A stretch of 64,000 nt of DNA from Echinometra lucunter. Its lineage: Eukaryota > Echinodermata > Echinoidea > Camarodonta > Echinometridae. Each line of letters begins with the position of its first letter. Within the stretch, counting starts at the first letter, position 1. Position numbers and translations under genes: made by a program. The notes below the pieces were generated by a model. The model was not told the origin of the DNA. It did not search any database and was given only the letters and a program-made list of their open reading frames with translations. Positions 22,808 to 34,698 of the stretch are shown here, in pieces. Where the stretch lies: positions 15,723,397-15,787,396 of the forward strand of contig CM057162.1 of the NCBI GenBank assembly GCA_029962745.1, written 5' to 3'.

Positions 22808-22850
22808 CTCCTGGGATTTAAACCCAGTGAGAAAGAGCATTGTATGCTTA
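22808..22850 (-). repeat. Possible degenerate tRNA-derived SINE remnant
   Basis: On the minus strand CTGGG-TTTAAAT-CCCAG forms a perfect 5-bp T-arm-like stem with a 7-base loop. It is preceded by AATGCTCTT, as in the better candidate at 59735-59808. It is too short and diverged to be sure. Confidence 0.25.
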
Positions 22851-22979
22851 TGGAGGCATCATATTATGATCACATGGTCTGTTCTCACTGACATACACAA
22901 GATGGTTAGTTCTGCCGGGATTGCACAGCTCTGCTATATTCATTCAGCATCATTTCATCAAAACCAACTGCAAAGTGTA

Positions 22980-23440
22980 TAAGAGGCAAAGGTTTCAAAA
23001 TTGTCTTGGTGACTCACAAAAACAAATTACTTAATTTGACAATGGAAACATCTACTGAAGCAAATTGAAGCACTGTATTATTATTAGGTCTCCTATGCCT
23101 TTAACAGACCAGTTTACAATGAACAACAAAAGAAATAACTCCTCTAGCTAATGAAACGCATTACTTCATGAATGCCACAATTGCCTATTATCATAGTCTA
23201 TAATTACATTAGTCATGAAAATGCCCTCTAAATTACAAGGAATTAATTATCATGGGACCTAAGCAATATATAGCTTTTTATATGCAGTTCTAAGTAGCAC
23301 TAAGTCCACATCTAATGTAGATATAAGTACATGAAATATAGGACATAGTAATAGAATTATTCTTTTATAGTATCTGATGACCCCTTATATTAAAGATTTC
23401 TTCCCCAAATACCAAGTTGCAACCAGAACATCACTAGTAA
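22980..23440. other. AT-rich DNA, nothing recognised
   Basis: No structure is recognised before the C run at about 23449. Confidence 0.45.
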
Positions 23441-23499
23441 GCATCTCCCCCCCCCCCCCATCTCACTGGTATATTGTTTTCAAGTCTACAATAATTTTT

Positions 23500-23640
23500 T
23501 CTAACTCCCTCTCTGTTTCTCGATGTCTTCATCGGTCTCTTTCTCTCCTCACTCCCTCTCAGTCTGTCTGTCTCTCTTTCTTTCTATCATTCACTCTCAC
23601 TCCCTTCCACTTTCTCTCTCCGTCTCTCAGTCACCAAAAG
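23500..23640. repeat. Pyrimidine-rich TC tract
   Basis: Plus-strand CTCTCT/TTTC repeats. This is one of the few tracts with pyrimidines on the plus strand. Confidence 0.8.
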
Positions 23641-23894
23641 GCATGTCTGTGCAGATGTAGTATCAGCATAAAACCCGATTGTACAAATTTAGTACTTTGG
23701 TAAATTTGCTACTTTTGATCCCTTGCTAAAGGTCACATATAAATGTCATCTTCAGTGCCCTTTCGACCCTTTTAGTTTATGTTAACCCATCAGGATAGAT
23801 TGGATGAAATCAATGGCAGAAAGGGGTAAAAGTGCCAAATGAACCCCATTAGAAAGAAGAAGAAGAACACTTTGTTGCTTGGTGGTATTTCACC

Positions 23895-23962
23895 GGTTTA
23901 GAGCCAGAATGGCTTCAGTTCATTCCATATACATGTATTAACTACTTCTGCCTCTTAACAGG
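23895..23962. mobile_element. Decayed palindrome related to 4076-4150
   Basis: TTTAGAGCCAGAATGGCTTC and an inverted partner around ACTTCTGCCTCTTAA suggest an old copy of the GAGCCAGAAGG palindrome. Confidence 0.35.
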
Positions 23963-24020
23963 CAAATTCTTGTACCCCTAAAATGCATCATACAATAATT
24001 TTCAGTAACTTCATCCCTGT

Positions 24021-24036
24021 CCCCCCCCCCCCCCCC
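24021..24036. repeat. Poly-C run of 16 bases
   Basis: Uninterrupted C run followed by AACTT and an A run. Confidence 0.95.
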
Positions 24037-24621
24037 AACTTAAAAAAAAAATCCAATCCTGTTTCCTCCGGCCTGGTACGGTACATTTGATGTGAACTAG
24101 ATCGATTTAGCAGGCAATGTGGCATGCTCAACCTCCTTCCCACCCTCCGGCAAAGCTCCTGCACACTGATGGTCCTTACTTGTTTAAACTCTCTCACTTC
24201 TTTGTTTAACCCCACAAAGAAAATGGAGGTAGTAAAAGCACTAACATTGCATTTTCTAACATCAGGGGCTTCCAACTGAGGCAACGTTTAAAGGTTGTCC
24301 TTCTTTGTTTAACCCCTCAAATAAAACGAGCCTAAAACAGCATAAACAGTCACTTTGTAAACCCCATAGGCTCATTGGTTAGGCTCTTGGAAAGATTCTT
24401 TAAAAGCTCTCCCCATCTTTGTCTGGCCCCATTAATCCCATTGCACACTATACACTCTGTCTGTGATCTGATTTTTGAAAAACTTGTTATAGCACTTCAG
24501 ATGCAAATTCTAACATGTTAAATCTTAATGCTAAGATTTCAAAACAGTTTTACAAATACCAAAATCGAAATTCCGAGCTATTGCAGGCCTCCTCATAGAA
24601 GAAAAACAACATCAAATTCGA

Positions 24622-24742
24622 ATCTGTTATTCAAGCACACCTAAATCTATAAATACGTTTCCCTCCAATTCACGTTTCTGTGCACTACGCACAGATTCAC
24701 TGGTTCATAAAAACGACGACGATATGCACCAGGCTGAGATTC
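24622..24742 (+). repeat. Dispersed repeat family, copy 1
   Basis: Collinear with 42233-42353: both contain ATCTATAAATRCGTTTCCCT, CCAATTCA, a GTGCACTACGCAC / GCGCACCGCGCAC block and ATATGC. Divergence is substantial. The repeat type is not recognised. Confidence 0.6.
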
Positions 24743-25385
24743 AAACCCTACATTGAGAGTCAATGAATTAATCACAGACAAGGGGATTTTTTTTAACTTC
24801 CAATATTTTTCTTTCTTTACATTGTCATTCAGAAAAATTCCTCTTTGCAAAAAGTATGCGGAACCAGAGAGTAAAAGTAACACCGTTACAGACTTTGGTG
24901 TGAACAAGGTGATGAAAATAACACTGTTAATGTCATTGGTGTGAACAGGGTGATGGAAGGACATCAACGGCGTTCAGAAAGAAAGCAACATGCCAGTCTA
25001 AAAACAGAGTAAGACTAATAAATCAATTGAAAAAGAGCTGCGGCTAAATGGTGTGTGAAGGAGTAAAAGGCTTTGAATCTGTTTAGCACATCTACCAAAC
25101 CTATAGCACCATGCTTGGGCACTGTTGCTCTCCATACAAACATCTTATTTTGTCTATTCATGTCTGTTTTACTCTTGCCTTTTGGCATCTTCAACCCATG
25201 CCCAAATCCCTTGCCTGGACTCAAACACATGGAGATGCAGTGCTTTGGAATGATTGCAAGATTAGGTGAACTGTTAATAAGGTTCAGTGGTCAATTAGAA
25301 CATCCACGGTCAAAAGGTTCAAATCTGAAACGCAGTTTTCCTTTGGCACAAATTGGTTGATGGCAAGTTGTTGTAATGAGAAAAC
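24743..25385. other. Mixed unique DNA, nothing recognised
   Basis: Contains a short direct repeat, GGTGTGAACAAGGTGATG and GGTGTGAACAGGGTGATG, near 24898 and 24940. Open frames on both strands of 24.7-25.3 kb lack domains. Confidence 0.4.
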
Positions 25386-25390
25386 ATCAG

Positions 25391-25540
25391 GAGCCCTGTT
25401 GCATAAGACTTACTATTGATGGTAACTCTCCCATTAATGGTAACTACCATGGCAACATTGCTCAACAGCCAATCAAATTCAAGGTTTCCATGGAAGCTAC
25501 CACTGATGGAAAATCAATGGTAAGTTTTATGAATGGGCCC
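25391..25540 (+). mobile_element. 150-bp MITE, GGGCCCTGTTGCATAAAACTTAC family, copy 1
   Basis: Ends GAGCCCTGTTGCATAAGACT and AAGTTTTATGAATGGGCCC are inverted, with ACCATTGATGGTAACT-type arms, and the centre has CAGCCAATCAAATTCAAGG. It is the opposite orientation of the copy at 45858-46016. No coding capacity. Confidence 0.85.
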
Positions 25541-25969
25541 TAATAATGAGCCATTTTCATATCAACTGTCACAGATGTCTGTGGCAGATTTCTTTGAAGA
25601 AAAATATGGAGAAAGCTGGATGAAGGCCTTGCACAAGGTAATTACAAGAATGGAAATGTTATATATGTTATGTTATTATCTGTCTAAAATGTGATAATAT
25701 GAAATGTATACAGATAAATGCTCTTTCAAATGAATGATATTTTGAAGCATACCTCAACAAAGTACTACTACTAGTAATTTGTACCAGAGAAAACATCTGT
25801 CATTCCTAAAAAGCCTATTATCCCCAAAGTCAACCTCTGAAAACCTGAATGGGTGTGTAATAGTACGAGGAAGGAAACCCAACATTATATGCACAGGACC
25901 ACCAAATTTTCTTGCAAAAGAGTGTCTCTTCTTCAGACAGAATTACCATGAACAGTCTACCGTCTAGGC

Positions 25970-26640
25970 ATCTTCACATATCGCTATGACCGTTGACTTT
26001 TACAATTCAACACCAGGAAACATCTAATCTACATTTTCCAAGAGCCATGTTGAATAGGTCCACGCTGGGGTAAGAAGCTAAGACGTGGACATTTCGGGAA
26101 TCGCAGGTAAGCATCTTCTAGCCGAACAGAAGAAGAGGTAGAAGCTGAAATGGCACAGGGGTCAAGCTGGATGAGGAGACTTCGAATGGGAAAGGGTTAA
26201 TGGATGTATGTAAATGGAGCAGCACCGGGGGAGATATGCAGACCTGTTGCTGAATATGATCAAAGATTTTTTTTCTTCACCTCCTTTCCTTTCTCTTCTT
26301 TTGTTTTGGTATTGGGGGGCGCCGTCTCACTTTACGCAGGGAGATGGACAAACACTTGAGTTGAGAAATGCGCATCGCTGCTCCTGCATCAGGCAGGCTG
26401 GAGAAAATTGATTTGCTGGCGACGCTCGGGCCCCCTTTCGAAACAAGGCGGGAAATAAGCAGAAACGCCGAGAGAGTGGCCCTTTCATGCTACCACCAGC
26501 CTCACTGGGTTATGAGACACCCTGTTTAATGGCGTTTAAATGATTTCCACAGTTCCAGCATGGCATACAAATCACTCTCCTACACCGAGAATTAGGACTA
26601 ACTGCAATTGGGGGCTGTTTTTAAGCACAGGCGAGCCACA
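25970..26640. promoter_or_regulatory. Long low-repeat island with CpG-rich core, candidate regulatory DNA
   Basis: The core 26310-26490 includes GGGGGGCGCCGTCTCAC, CTGGCGACGCTCGGGCCCCC and GAAACGCCGAGAG. It is the longest low-repeat G+C-rich block in the window. No splice-bounded reading frame with a recognisable domain was found. Confidence 0.25.
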
Positions 26641-27340
26641 GTATTGATTAAGGTGTTTTCCTTCAAATGCACCTTTCTACGCTAGATTCCATGTACACCG
26701 TTTGTTCGTTGACTGGGGTTTGGAACATGACACGCCAACTTGGAATGCAAAATGGGGTTGTAAACTTCGTTTTGAAAAGGTCAACAGAATTTTGTTCTGT
26801 TCCTCGAAGAAGGGAATTGTATAAAAGAGAGATAGGAAAAAGGCTTAGAGCATAAAGACAAGGCAGAGAAAAAGAACAATTCTTGTAAACAGAAGCTAAA
26901 ATCAATGCAAATCGAAAGAGTTTCTTTCCTTTGTCATCTGACCATTATCACTGGTTAATACAGCCCCAATGGAGAGTAAGCTTACTGATTAGATTACGGA
27001 TTAGAAATCAATGGAATTATCTCCAGCAGATTAAAGACACATAAAAGATTACAAACACAATGTCTTAGAGTCAAATACTATAATGCCACAAGGGCAAGGG
27101 AAGGGAAGATCAGTTACAGTTTAATCCAAGAGATTTGTGGATTTGCTTACGATTGTAGGTTAAATGGTGGACTTTATTTAACTTCCATTTACTTGGTATT
27201 GAATCAGTGTCATCCTATGCTTCAAGGTTGAGAAGAAGGACTGCACAAGGTAACAACAAAAAGAAGGAAACAACAGGAAAAAAAAACACCCAAACTAAAC
27301 TGAGAATAACATAATGAAATTAAGATAAAAATTCATCACA
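26641..27340. other. AT-rich DNA, nothing recognised
   Basis: Open frames of 60-80 codons near 26663-26905 on both strands have no recognised domain. Confidence 0.4.
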
Positions 27341-27344
27341 TGCA

Positions 27345-27439
27345 TGAGAGAGAAAAAGGGGGTGCATATTAGAGAATGCAACTGAATTTTCAATGCAACC
27401 ATAGCATATATCTAGCAATAGAGAATACATATCTTGACA

Positions 27440-27485
<46 letters not shown>

Positions 27486-27700
27486 TTGGGAGAGAGAGAA
27501 ATTAAGACAAAAAAGGAAAAAGGGATACAAAAAATAAAAATAGAGATCAAATGAGAAAGCTGAAAAGGGGTTAGAAAGAGGGGAAATAAAGCACAAGTAG
27601 AGAGATGAAGAGAGAGAAAGAGGGGGAGCAGAAGTAGGGGAATTAAGAGAGGGATTAGGGAAGAGAGAGAGTGAGAGAGAGAGAGATGAAAATAGAGATG
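27345..27700. repeat. GA-rich tract with (AG)n core
   Basis: A near-perfect AG run at 27442-27484 is surrounded by AGAGAAA/GGGAGA sequence. Minus-strand Ser/Leu frames are artefacts. Confidence 0.9.
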
Positions 27701-28044
27701 AGTAAAGAAATAAGGAAAAGATGTAGATATGAGAAATCTTTGGATATACCTGCAGATTGTGGAGAAGCCCCCTTACTTAGAGGGAGAGTCTTAGGATTAC
27801 AAACAAGTAAGATGAGATCATCTTTCTTTACAAGTGTCTTCCCAGGAGATGAAAAGAATGATTCTTACACACCTACTTGACATACTTTCATCTTATCACT
27901 ATGTGCGTGATTGACCAGAAGATTGGCAGTCTTTGATTAAAGCATCTTAGCCCATTGAACACCAAAGCCCAAGATGACTTGGCTTAGGGTCTATGAAATA
28001 TGTGTGTAAGAAATTGTGCTCATATTGCTTAGATATGAAGAAAT

Positions 28045-28050
28045 GAGGAA

Positions 28051-28088
<38 letters not shown>

Positions 28089-28580
28089 GGGGGATAGGAA
28101 GAGAAACAAGTAGGGACAGAGAATGGGCAGATGAATATTGTGAAAGAGACACCATAATGCACGGAGAGAAGAAGAAGAAGAAGAAGAAGAAGAAGAAGAA
28201 GAAGAACAAGAAGAAAAAGGGAAAACATAACAAAAAGAAGAAAAAGGAGAAAAAGAAGAAAAAGAAGAAGAAAAAGAATAAAAAGAAGAAGAAAAAGAAG
28301 AAGAAAAAGAAGAAAAAGAAGAAAAAGAAGAAGAAAAAGAAGAAGAAAAAGAAGAAGAAAAAGAAGAAGAAAAAGAAGGAAAAAAAAAGAAAGAGAGAAA
28401 AAAGGCAAAATTAATAAAAATGAGCAAAAAGAGACAGATGCAGAAAATACAGAAAGAGAAACAAACCAATATAACTGGGAGACAGAAGAGGAAAAGTAAG
28501 AGGAATGAAATAAGGAAGAAACAGAACAGAGTTTTGGGATGATAGATGGAGGGAATAAAAGACAGAAATGGAGTGTGAGA
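28045..28580. repeat. GA then (GAA)n/(AAGAAGAAA)n purine array
   Basis: An AG tract at 28048-28087 is followed from about 28166 to 28400 by GAA repeats grading into GAAAAAGAA units, then GA-rich sequence. Long Lys-rich (plus) and Phe/Ser/Leu-rich (minus) frames all derive from the repeat. A polypurine block of this length could form triplex or slipped structures. Confidence 0.95.
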
Positions 28581-28639
28581 CTATAAGAACGTGATGCATA
28601 ACCCCTATACAGATGAATTCACAGATTCACTGATAAGGT

Positions 28640-28870
28640 AGAAATGATGACATCATCATCACCACCATCATCTTCATCACTAACCCTCACTGGTAGCACA
28701 TCCTCATCATCCTTCCCTCCTACCAAAAACCCAAGGGGGCCACCAATTTCCCATCTACCTCTCCCATCATTTCCTCCTTACATCATTTCCCCTCTTCCGG
28801 AGCGATGAATGCAAGGAAGCGCCCTTGCCTCCAGGGATGACCCCCCTCAGGGCTTATTGAGCACCCCCCC
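28640..28870. promoter_or_regulatory. C-rich low-repeat patch
   Basis: After a short ATC microsatellite the sequence includes CCGGAGCGATGAATGCAAGG and GAAGCGCCCTTGCC, then a C run at about 28864. Function is unknown. Confidence 0.15.
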
Positions 28871-28879
28871 CCCCTCCTT

Positions 28880-29830
28880 CTTTCTATGTCTCAATTATTA
28901 TACTTATCATATTAACTAACACAATGCATATCCAAATGTAGTCAACTTGTTTACCGATATATTCAATTCTATCATAATACAAGTGAATATATCTCATCAA
29001 CATATAAGTGTATAAAAGACAGGCTAAAAATATTTGAAGGTATTTAATATTTTACCAGAATATTCAATTCTTCTGAACATTTTGAATGGTATATTCCTTT
29101 GTTTAAAGTATTTTAACTTAACTATTGATTGGTATCAAACATGCTTACTACTATACTGAATATGCTTACTAATGTATCTGTGCTGTTTATAAACAAATTA
29201 AGTCAAAGTAAATAACAATCCTTACATGTTATATAAGTTGTATCTGCCATAGTAGCAACTGATGAAGCTAATTATCCACTTTCATGTGATTTATCTATTT
29301 TTAAAAATATTAAAATTAGGAAATAAAGGACTAAATATCCTTAATTCAGTCTTAAATAATCAGCAGTTATGAAGGAAAACAAATATCAAACTGTCTTTGA
29401 AAACTACCAAGCTTGGATTATATTCAGAACGTATAAGATGCGAATGTACTTTGATGTGCTGTGAAGAAGACAGCAAAGTTCATTCCTTTAAAACAAGTAA
29501 AACAACTTGCCTTCTAAATAAGCACTCTCTCTGATGCCCACAGAGAATGACCAGGTCCCATAACAATTATATGAAGGCTAAATGCTGGACTTCAAATCTC
29601 TTCTACTATTTGCTCTTTAGAGCCACCATCCGGTTGAATCATAATGCAAACTATGGACTCTCAATTTCATCTTGCTTTCCAAGCTCTGTGAATCTTGCTC
29701 TAATCCATGCTAATCCCATCATTCTTTTTAAAAGAATGCAAAAAGAAATTGATAAATAACTTTCAACGAGACATTAACTGTATTTTTTTTAAATCCATCT
29801 TTCTACCACTAACATCAGGCAAAATCCCCA
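28880..29830. other. AT-rich DNA, nothing recognised
   Basis: No structure is recognised. Confidence 0.45.
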
Positions 29831-29832
29831 CT

Positions 29833-29912
29833 TTAACCTGTCAAATACTGAATTCTCAAACTCCTGAGCACTTGATACATGGCTCATCCGGTTCCAGGAG
29901 GCAAGAGGTTAA
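29833..29912 (+). mobile_element. 80-bp TTAA mini-MITE, copy 2
   Basis: TTAA at both ends (29833-29836 and 29909-29912). It contains AATACTGAATTCTCAAACTC and GGTTCCAGGAGGCAAGAGG, matching the consensus arms. Length equals the other copies. Confidence 0.8.
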
Positions 29913-30505
29913 GTACTGGAACTGTACTTTTAACTAGTGCAGGCTAAAATGTATTCTGAATGGTTAATTAATAAATGGGTGGACTGGATCAACAAAAGTA
30001 CGAAAACTTTAGGAAAGATTACTTTCACTACATGAAAAATTCAGCATGAGTAGATTCCGAAAGGAAACGAGCAATGGTATAATAAACCTTCCTATCTTTT
30101 TGAAAATTCTAAATTCATTATTGTATTCTTAAATGCTTGAAAGGAAATTGGTAGTTTCAAGAAAAGTAAGTTTTGTATAGTGTGCTGGAAGAGGTATTGA
30201 TTTCTTTTCTTTGGGGGGGGGAATTTTTTTGTCATTTCCTTTTTTTCCAGAAAGTTTGTTCATGAATCATACAAAAAACAACAAGAATGGCTGGTCATAT
30301 CTCATATGTCCAATGAACAGTGAAAACTCCATCCTGTAATGTATAACACATTGGTTTAATTTGTGTCTGAGCCCAAGATATTTTAAATGCTACCTTTAAA
30401 TCACTCTGCCATGACTCATATTATTCTTGAAAGTTATTCAATACCAACACATTACACCTCATCTATATATCTGCCCCTCATTCCGCATGCTCTAATAATT
30501 CACTA
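29913..30505. other. AT-rich DNA, nothing recognised
   Basis: No structure is recognised. Confidence 0.45.
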
Positions 30506-30509
30506 CCTC

Positions 30510-30780
30510 AATTTTTATCCGTCACCATCTCGCAACGACTACAATGTTTGCCTATCATTGCCGGGGCTGAGCGGCAAAATGCATAGCGCAATAAACACAC
30601 TCAAGGGAGGTTTACCACCTCATAGGCTTACACACTGCCACTGCCCGGCTGGCCGGCGCTCCTTACGTCGCACGCTTCAGTTCTGCTACGAGAGCCCAGT
30701 TAAATTGTGAGTGACGGGCGGGTCCTCATGGGGGCAGGCTTGCTCCAGTGGCGGGAAAGAAAATCATTTTAGGGGATGGT
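30510..30780. promoter_or_regulatory. CpG-rich island, candidate regulatory DNA
   Basis: Includes GCCGGGGCTGAGCGGCAAAA, CCCGGCTGGCCGGCGCTCC and TTACGTCGCACGC. A 107-codon frame crosses it without a recognisable domain. Confidence 0.25.
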
Positions 30781-31310
30781 TGTTAAAACAAGCCTCTGAG
30801 ATGATAGTTTGTTGAGTTGATCTTCTGGTACTTGAGTGCAAGAGGGCTACCATTCACCACTGTGCTGTTTGCTTCTTGCATTCATCAAAAATATCTCTGG
30901 CAATAATTTGAATATTGCAAAAGAGTAGCCTGAGGAAATAACTTACACCATCCGTCTTTTTTTCCAAGAAAAATAATTTAAAGAAGGAAATTGATGTAAA
31001 CTGCAAAGTTATTATTTATTTAAATATCAGGATATTACTTCCAAATAGGCTGAAAATTATTTTTTCTTTCCATGACCTATAAAAATCTAATTCCTCTTCA
31101 AACAAGTATTTTTGGAAAGATATCTAGAATTGAGGAATTTACTTCCACTGTAATATTCCAATATTCACACATCTATATTTGATTTTGAAAATTTTATATT
31201 CATGAATAATATTTCGTCTCTAATAAGCTGGCTGCCTTAGTGGTCACCTCTTGGTAAACACTAATGCACTTCCCCATTTCCTTCTAGAAAAGTACTACTT
31301 TCACTCTAAA
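30781..31310. other. AT-rich DNA, nothing recognised
   Basis: No structure is recognised. Confidence 0.45.
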
Positions 31311-31315
31311 TATCT

Positions 31316-31422
31316 AATTAGGGACAACTCCAAAATCATATTAAGAAATTATGCTCAATAAGATTGATTTCTAAATCTATTAGATTAAGATTTGTAATCA
31401 ACTTTTGGAGTTGTCCCTGATT
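31316..31422. mobile_element. Approx. 105-bp MITE, AGGGACA ends, copy 2
   Basis: AGGGACAACTCCAAAA at the left and TTTTGGAGTTGTCCCT at the right are a perfect 16-bp inverted repeat. The inside matches 10373-10478. Both copies are followed by GATT. Confidence 0.8.
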
Positions 31423-31849
31423 TATATCAAAGAAATTTACAGTGTTGCCTACATTCAAAGGCACATTACTAATAAATAAAGGCATCCTATAAATTCATTA
31501 GGTGGTCTTTATAGACACATTTGACTTGAAAATTATCTCCAGTAATAAAAAAAAACAAAAAACAAAAAAAAACATTTCTCAGACCCTGTCAAGAAAAGGC
31601 TACAATATTATTTTCTATTTAACTTGCATGGCATTTATAAGATCTTTGAAAATACTTGGTATATTAGCAGCCCTAAATCCGTACATGCAAAGCACAAATA
31701 CATTTAATGAAGTGACTGAAAAAAGACTTAATAATACAAAGCAGAAGTGGCAAGATACACACAAAATATTGATATGAAGTGACAAAAGACCACAAGTTAT
31801 TCACCACCAACCGCAACATCTACTGCATACATGCAACATGTATACCACA

Positions 31850-32160
31850 GACTACAAGAATAAGAGTATGTGGGACTGCACTTTGATGCCGTCTAGTCTA
31901 GAGCGGGAGCCAAAAGGGGAGTAAGAGCATGGATGGGATTTTTCGGTGGTTTGGGCTAATTTCTAGATTAAGTACAAGGAATCTGAATGAATTGCTGATT
32001 TGACCTTTGTGCTAAATCAGGCAAGGCGTAACAATGACCAAAGAAAAGGCAGCCCATCGTGCTATTTTGTCTCACCGTAAGTTTTAATGCGGACAATTAT
32101 GCGTGGCACTGCATGGTCCTTTTCATCTCCAAGACAGTAGATTAAAGATAGCCCCCTTTT
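31850..32160. promoter_or_regulatory. Low-repeat patch with nuclear-receptor, Sox and TCF-like motifs
   Basis: TGACCTTTG at 32001 (complement CAAAGGTCA, an extended nuclear-receptor half-site), ACAATG near 32031 and CAAAG near 32039 lie within 50 bp. Single motifs are common by chance. Confidence 0.2.
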
Positions 32161-32219
32161 TTTTCTTCACTTCTGATTCATCATTGCTATCTTATGAAGT
32201 AAATGAAATGGAAGTTGGA

Positions 32220-32540
32220 GCCCATGTGGGAGAGATAAAATGTGGAAAGAATGAAAGAGGGAGATAAAGGAAGAGACAATAAATAGAGGAGAGTTCAAAA
32301 GAGGGATAGCAGAGGAAAAAGAAGAGGAGAGATATTTTTTACAGAATTTCTAGAAAAGGTATTCCCTTTTTGCCTTTTGCTTTGAGTCATCTTTGCGCTC
32401 AAAAGAGTAAATGAGGCAGACGATGAAGAGAAAAAATATGAAAAGCAGACTCAAGGGAAAAAGGGAAAAAAAAGATGAGGGCGATAAGGGGAAGAAAAGA
32501 TGAGGAGAGGGAAGAGATGGGGGTATTTCCTGGCCTCCAA
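32220..32540. repeat. GA-rich purine tract
   Basis: Plus-strand GAGAGA/GAAAAA sequence, interrupted near 32340-32400. Confidence 0.7.
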
Positions 32541-32754
32541 AAACATCTCAAGCGGAAAATGAAGATGGACGTTTTGTTTTGACTCCTTCTCCGCACGGAT
32601 CATATCTTATTCCTTACCTTGCTATCATTGAAATAATTTCTGCCATCTTGATTTCATTTTGCTTGAGAAGAATATCATCAATATCTGGTATTCATTAGAA
32701 ACTCTGACCATTGTGATGGTTCGTGTTAGGTGCTTTTGGATATATACAAGCCCA

Positions 32755-32945
32755 GGGCTGGTATTCTGAAAATTGTTTCATCTATTATCTTATCTTCATT
32801 CTTTCAAATGTCATAACAAATTTTGAAGACCAACTTGTGTTTGGTTTGAATTGCGCAAAATTGTGCTAATGGACCAGCACGCAAGTCAAAAGTGCGGGCA
32901 TTATAAGATAAGATAAAAGATAAACAATTCTCAGAATAAGGCTCC
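32755..32945. mobile_element. 191-bp MITE with TATTCTGA...TATCTTATCTT arms
   Basis: Left arm GGGCTGGTATTCTGAAAATT then TATTATCTTATCTT. The right arm is its inverted diverged copy, AAGATAAGATAAAAGATAAA then CAGAATAAGGCTCC. Arms are about 40 bp and the middle is unique. Confidence 0.75.
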
Positions 32946-33169
32946 AGGTAACAATATATTTGTTGGTCAATCGAGGATTAGATTAAATTCTTTTGGTAAA
33001 CGAATATATTTAAAACAGGCCACATATAATTCATCATAAGAAAGATCAATGTGAGGTAAGGGCATGACATCTTTTAAAAAGAAGAAAAAAATAAATTTTA
33101 TTTTTCCTCGTGACATACCCATGACACATCTTTTATCTTCCCTCATTTTAATGATTGTTCATCCAAGCT

Positions 33170-33360
33170 TACAGGGTGCAATCATTGATACCGTAAACGC
33201 ATCCTTGGCCTTCTAACCGGCGTGCAAAACGACGGCCACATCACCCATCCAAAACAACAACCCAATCGAATCCCTGCCCGCAGATTCTTTTAATGAACCT
33301 AATCAGGCGTTACCCAGTGCCCCGCAATCCTCCACCCCCTTCTTAACCAGGTTAAGACAA
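33170..33360. promoter_or_regulatory. Low-repeat G+C-richer patch
   Basis: Includes AACCGGCGTGCAAAACGACG near 33219 and CCTAATCAGGCGTTAC near 33299 (TAATC is a homeodomain-type core). Function is inferred from composition. Confidence 0.2.
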
Positions 33361-33364
33361 GCGA

Positions 33365-33440
33365 AGAACAGGGAGAGAGAGAAAGAGGGAAGGAAAAAAA
33401 GAGAAAAGAAAGATGGAAGGAGAATGACAGAGACTATGAG
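33365..33440. repeat. GA-rich tract
   Basis: AGAGAGAAAGAGGGAAGG-type purine sequence. Confidence 0.7.
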
Positions 33441-33559
33441 AGAAGGAGTACAATAGAAGACTGGTAATATTTGTCATCTTCTTGAGAAGAAGTCTAAGTC
33501 ACCCCTCTAACATTAGAGAAAGAGAGAGAGAGAGAGAGAATGAGAGAGGCTTGATTAGC

Positions 33560-33692
33560 ATGTTCATGCTTTTTTCTGGTTCCTATTATCGTTCAGATTT
33601 GTTGTATTCTTTTTTCTGTATGTTTTATGTTGTTTCATTAGTGGATAATAAACTTCAAGCTCAGTTCAGTTTAGTTCAGTTCAGTTCTGACA
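33560..33692 (+). mobile_element. Possible retroelement 3' end with (CAGTT)n tail
   Basis: T/G-rich sequence leads to GATAATAAACTTC (a polyadenylation-like AATAAA) and then four to five CAGTT/TAGTT repeats at 33662-33690. A 3' UTR, AATAAA and a pentanucleotide tail is the usual layout of some LINE 3' ends, but no coding part remains here. Confidence 0.3.
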
Positions 33693-33694
33693 GA

Positions 33695-33945
33695 GATAGA
33701 AAGAGAAAGAGGGAGAGTGAGACAGAAAGAGAGAGAGAGAAAGAGTATAAGAAGGTAAGACAAAACATTGGTAATGTTCCTAATTTATCTTCTAAAAGAG
33801 AAGCCTTCCCCAGACTTTAGAATACTCTCCAAAAAGAGAAAGATAAAAGAGACAGAGATAGATGGAGAGGGAAATAGAGAGAGGGAGATCAGGCAGATAG
33901 ATTAACAAAGGGAGGAGAGAGAGAGAGAGAGAGAGAGTGTGGTAA
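33695..33945. repeat. GA-rich tract with (AG)n
   Basis: AGAAAGAGGGAGAGTGAGA-type sequence, ending in an AG run at about 33909-33939. Confidence 0.8.
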
Positions 33946-34119
33946 TATTCCACCAACATATTTTGGAAGAGAAGTCTCTACCAGTCTTCAGAGATTCTTG
34001 TCATCACCAAGCATCATCCTGACATCATCTTAGCATCTTGTGACTCACTTCCCCACTTGGACGTTCCCCCTCTCCTTCTTTTTTTTTTTAATGTGACTGC
34101 TCTCTTTTCCATATCTTCT

Positions 34120-34480
34120 TTTAATCCATCGTGTGCACACCTCAACGACTATTTGGGCAAAAACAGTGCGAATTTGTGCGCATTCCTATTAATTGATTTT
34201 ATCGAGTGGCGATCGGCGCCAAACATCTCCTCTGACTCACACAATAGATCTGTCTCCGCATTTCGTACCCCGCATCTTTAACGGTTGGAGGGGATTTTAT
34301 GCAAATTCAGCAAGATTTTTGTCTACCTGGCCACCGAGTTTATACCTGGAAGGTTTCGGGAGGAAATTTATGACCTCAAAATCATAAGGGAAAGCCTGCA
34401 AATGATGGGGGTAGGGGAAAAAAGAATGAAGCCACTTAACGCAGTCTTGGATCAGACTTATTTGCATATCTAAGTGTTGT
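34120..34480. promoter_or_regulatory. CpG-containing island with two POU octamers
   Basis: ATGCAAAT occurs at 34299-34306 and its complement ATTTGCAT at 34460-34467. The island also holds GAGTGGCGATCGGCGCC near 34204. Perfect octamers bind POU-class homeodomain factors. The pair within 170 bp is notable, but the octamer also occurs in ordinary AT-rich DNA here. Confidence 0.3.
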
Positions 34481-34698
34481 GGTCGTCATTGCGATGTCCT
34501 TTTATCGCTGATAATTGAACGATTGGAAGAAATATCTTTGAAGGCAGATGGAATGATGAGGGAATGTAATGGGATAGGGTACTCTCTATTATTCATCTAG
34601 TCTCCTAGGAACTATACAAGGTATTAATCCTATGTTAAAAGATGTGAGTAAGAAGTAGGCCAAAGCTCTGCCTGTACTTGACAGCCGATGGTGCAGTG

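Noticed and set aside
28016..28414. Lysine-rich 132-residue frame and opposing Phe/Leu/Ser-rich frames
   Set aside because: Produced by the GAA/GAAAAA array; no start context, domain or splice signals.
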